DNA of 64,000 nt from Castanea sativa (lineage: Eukaryota > Streptophyta > Magnoliopsida > Fagales > Fagaceae): positions 48,701,964-48,765,963 of the forward strand of contig NC_134015.1 in assembly GCF_040712315.1 (NCBI RefSeq). Direction: 5' to 3'. A program made the translations under genes and the position numbers. The notes beneath the pieces were generated by a model that saw nothing but the letters and a program-made list of their open reading frames with translations, was not told the origin of the DNA and searched no databases. Below are positions 61,013-64,000 of the stretch, one piece after another (within the stretch, counting starts at the first letter, position 1; every line of letters starts with the position of its first letter).

Positions 61013-64000
61013 AATTTCTACCTTGGCTTGAATTGATCAAGCTACACTAGCAAACTCCTCCATTGCCTCCACCTTAGCCCTTAGGGCTCACAAACTGCAA
61101 ACACCAATCAATTCCAAGCAGTGCTTGAACTTGTCTGTTGGAACTGGTTTTGTTAACATATCAGAGGCATTCTCACTAGTGAGAATCTTCGACAAAGAAA
61201 TATCACCAGACGAAACCCATTCTCTGATCTTGTGATACCGTACAGCAATATGCTTTGTTCTTGCATGGTATACCTAATTCTTTGCCAAATGAATTGCACT
61301 CTGACTATCACAATGTAGCACCATGCTATCCTGCTTGAAACCAAGCTCATTAACCAGTCCACTAAGCCAAATGGCTTCTTTTCCTGCCTCTCTCATCGCC
61401 ATATATTCTACTTTTGTAGTGGATAAAGCAACTACATCCTATAGTGTAGACTTCTAGCAAATTGGGCCACTAGTAAACCTAAAGACATAGCCTGTCATCG
61501 ACTTTCTAGAATCAAGGTCCCCTGCATAGTCGAAATCCACATAACCCACAGCTTCTGTACTAGCTCTCTAATCAAAGATGATACCAAAATCACGAGTGCT
61601 TGTAAGATATCTAAAGATCCACTTTACTGCATCCAATGCTCTTTGCCCGGATCCGCCATATACCTACTCATCACACTGACTGCATGAGAAATATCAGGCC
61701 TAGTGCACATCATCAAATACATGAGACACCCAACTGCATTCGCATATGGCACTTTTGACATATACTTTGACTCCTCATCTGAACTTGGACACAACTTTGA
61801 GGAAAATTTAAAATGGGCAGAAAGCGGTTTACTAATAGGTTTTGCATCAAGCATACTAAACCTCTCTAACACCTTCTTAAGATAACCCCTCTGAGATAAC
61901 CATAATTTACCAGCCCCTCTATCTCGGTGAATTTCTATCCCAAGGATCTTCTTGGCAGCTCCAAGATCCTTCATGTCAAATTCACTACTCAACAAAGACT
62001 TCAACTTCACAATTTCTTGCTTACTCTTTCCAGCTACTAACATGTCATCAACATATTGAGCAAGAAATATTTAAGAGTCATCAACAAGTACTCTAAAATA
62101 AACACAACAGTCATACTCACAGTGCATGTACCCATGTGTGACCATGAATGAATCAAACCATTTGTACCATTGCCTGGGAGACTGCTTCAAGCCATATAAT
62201 AATCTCTTCAACAGAAAAACATAATCTTCCTTGCCATGTTCTTTGAAGCCTTCGGGTTGTTGCATGTAAATCTCTTTTTCTAAATCTCCATGGAGGAATG
62301 CGGTCTTCACATCTAGCTGCTCTAACTCCATGTCATGCATTGTCACAAATCCTATGATTACTTGAATTGAGGTGTGCTTCACAACTGGTGAAAAAATCTT
62401 ATTATAATCAATTTCTTCTCTCTGTGAGTAACCCTTAGCCACTAACCGTGCCTTGAATTTTTCACCTTCCTTTTCTAACAATGCTTCTTTCTTGCAGAAT
62501 ATCCACTTGCAACCAATAGCCTTCTTTCCCTTGGGCAATTTCACTAATTCCCAAGTCTTATTCTTCTGTAGTGACTCCATCTCTTCTAACATTGCTACAA
62601 GCCATTTATCATTGTCTTTCCTATTTGTAGCTTCCTTGAAAGTGAATGGCACTGCTAGTTATGAGAGCAAAACTAACCATGTCGTCAAAGCCATATCTCT
62701 GTGATGCTTTGTGAACCTGCTTCTCTCTACCTTTAGCAATTGAATAAGACTCTTCTTGTTGCTACTGTGGATCAATCTCAGCATCACCCTTATCACTGGG
62801 TGAACTATTCTCGTCAAACTCCACCTCAACAGTTGATTTCTCCTGTGGACTACATCACATGTCTCTGCTTCATTCTGTTTCAACATAAAGGCTTCATCAA
62901 ATATGACATCTATGCTAGTCACCATTTTCTTTGAGATTGGATCCCAAAGCCTGTAGCCTTTAACACCTTTTTCAAAACCAAGAAATATGCATTTTCTTGA
63001 CTTCAAATCCAAGAAATATGCATTTTCTTGACTTCAAATCCAATTTAGAACGCTCTCTAGTCTGTACATGCACATAAGCTGGACAACCAAAGATTTTTAA
63101 ACTTGAATAATCAACTGATCTACCTGACCAAACCTCTTCTAGAATCTTGAAATCAATGGCTAATGATGGAGATATATTAATAATGAAGCTTGCTGTGTTA
63201 ACTGTCTCTGCCCAAAACACCTTAGGCAACCCTACATTCAATCTCATGCATCTGACTCTTTCTGCTAAGATTCTGTTCATTCTCTCTTCAACCCCATCCT
63301 GCTGTGGAGTTCCTTTAACTATGAAGTGACGAGTAATGCCTTCTAATTCATAAAATCTTACGAATTCTTTTTCTCTATACTCTAGTCCATTATCTGTTTT
63401 AAGGTATTTTATTTTCCTACCAGTCTGATTCTTAACCTATGCTTTCCACTTTTTAAATATGCCAAACACATCAGACTTATGCTTCATAAAATAAATCCAT
63501 ACCTTTCTAGAGTAATCATCAATGAAACTGACGAAATACTGAGCACCGCTATAAGAAGAAACTGATACTGGACCCCAAACATTTGAATGAATTTAGTCAA
63601 GAACACCCTTACTTGTATGATAGCCTGTTTTGAAATTGACTCTATGCTGCTTCCCATACACACAATACTTGCAGAAGTCTAGCTTGCATGTCTTCACCCC
63701 CTTCAATAAATTTCTTTTGTGCAACTCTAACATACCACGTTCACCAATATGAGCAAGTCGCATATGCCATACTGTTGTGTCGTCAGTGCTGGATTCCACC
63801 AGAGTGGTGACTGCAACTTTTCCTACAACTGTGTTCCCAATCAATCTGTAAAGCATGCTTACTTTCTCCCTTCATCACCATCAAAGCACCTTTAGTAATC
63901 TCCATGATTCAATCCTTTGATGAGTATGAATAGCCCAAATCATCCAATACTCCTAAAGAAATTAAATTCTTTCTAAGATTTGGAACATGTCTGACATTAG
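61013..64000 (-). pseudogene. Tork-like Copia polyprotein, inactive, runs off the window
   Basis: Minus strand, in coding order. GAG-pre-integrase 63593-63856 (WHMRLAHIGERGMLELH, CKYCVYGKQ). Integrase about 62970-63590, with VWGP, TDNGLEY and the EERMNRILAE helix. A linker. RT 62071-62652 (WIFCKKE, LVAKGYSQ, QLDVKTAFLHGDLEKEIYM) and 61624-62043 (YVDDMLVAG). RNase H 61040-61620 (SKSMTGYVF-like, HCDSQSAIHLAKN, RTKHIAVRYHKI, DMLTKPV). Stops occur just before YVDD and several times in RNase H. A 31-bp tandem duplication at 62979-63040 shifts the frame. Gag and the 5' LTR lie beyond the right edge. Confidence 0.9.

Overview
The window is eukaryotic nuclear DNA from a flowering plant. Genes are intron-rich with GT-AG splice sites. 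The intergenic space is AT-rich and packed with plant-type mobile DNA: Copia LTR elements, L1 and RTE LINEs, CACTA elements, Helitrons and TIR miniatures. A woody eudicot is my best guess, but the species cannot be read from the sequence.

Layout. Positions 1-19254 hold a recent direct tandem duplication with a unit of about 10.55 kb. Each copy carries a family-2 aldehyde dehydrogenase gene (minus strand) and the same upstream train of elements: a nested MITE pair, a CACTA element, a 400-bp TIR element, a Helitron and a CACTA-like element. The first ALDH copy runs off the left edge. The second is cut in its last visible coding exon by the duplication junction at 8704/8705 and ends in a short foreign tail. 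From 19.9 to about 24.5 kb lies a decayed Ale-like Copia element (plus strand) with protease and integrase active-site changes. Another Helitron lies at 26.9-27.8 kb.

Positions 28712-36345 hold a complete-looking PRP31 splicing-factor gene (minus strand, 485 residues from the spliced exons). Its start codon abuts an intron, and one large intron holds an L1 LINE nested inside an RTE LINE. A broken partial copy of PRP31 without those LINEs lies at 37.7-38.5 kb, next to a degenerate decamer repeat. A second tandem duplication (41913-45095 and 45101-49800) works as a natural filled/empty-site experiment. One copy gained a Helitron. The other gained a Harbinger-like MITE, a solo LTR and a Mutator-like MITE. 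The insertion sites of all four can be read from the sister copy.

Positions 52019-56247 encode a full nine-exon spermidine synthase (plus strand, 341 residues). Downstream is a cluster of plant multi-pass membrane protein genes on the minus strand: one intact single-exon copy (58474-59565) and two decayed relatives. The right end (60.3-64 kb) is a decayed Tork-like Copia element (minus strand) inserted into an older Copia fragment.

The resident genes are housekeeping: polyamine synthesis, U4/U6 snRNP assembly and aldehyde oxidation. I see no operon-like or coordinated multi-gene system. The main interest is the duplication junctions, the paired filled and empty transposon sites, and the paired full and deleted CACTA copies.
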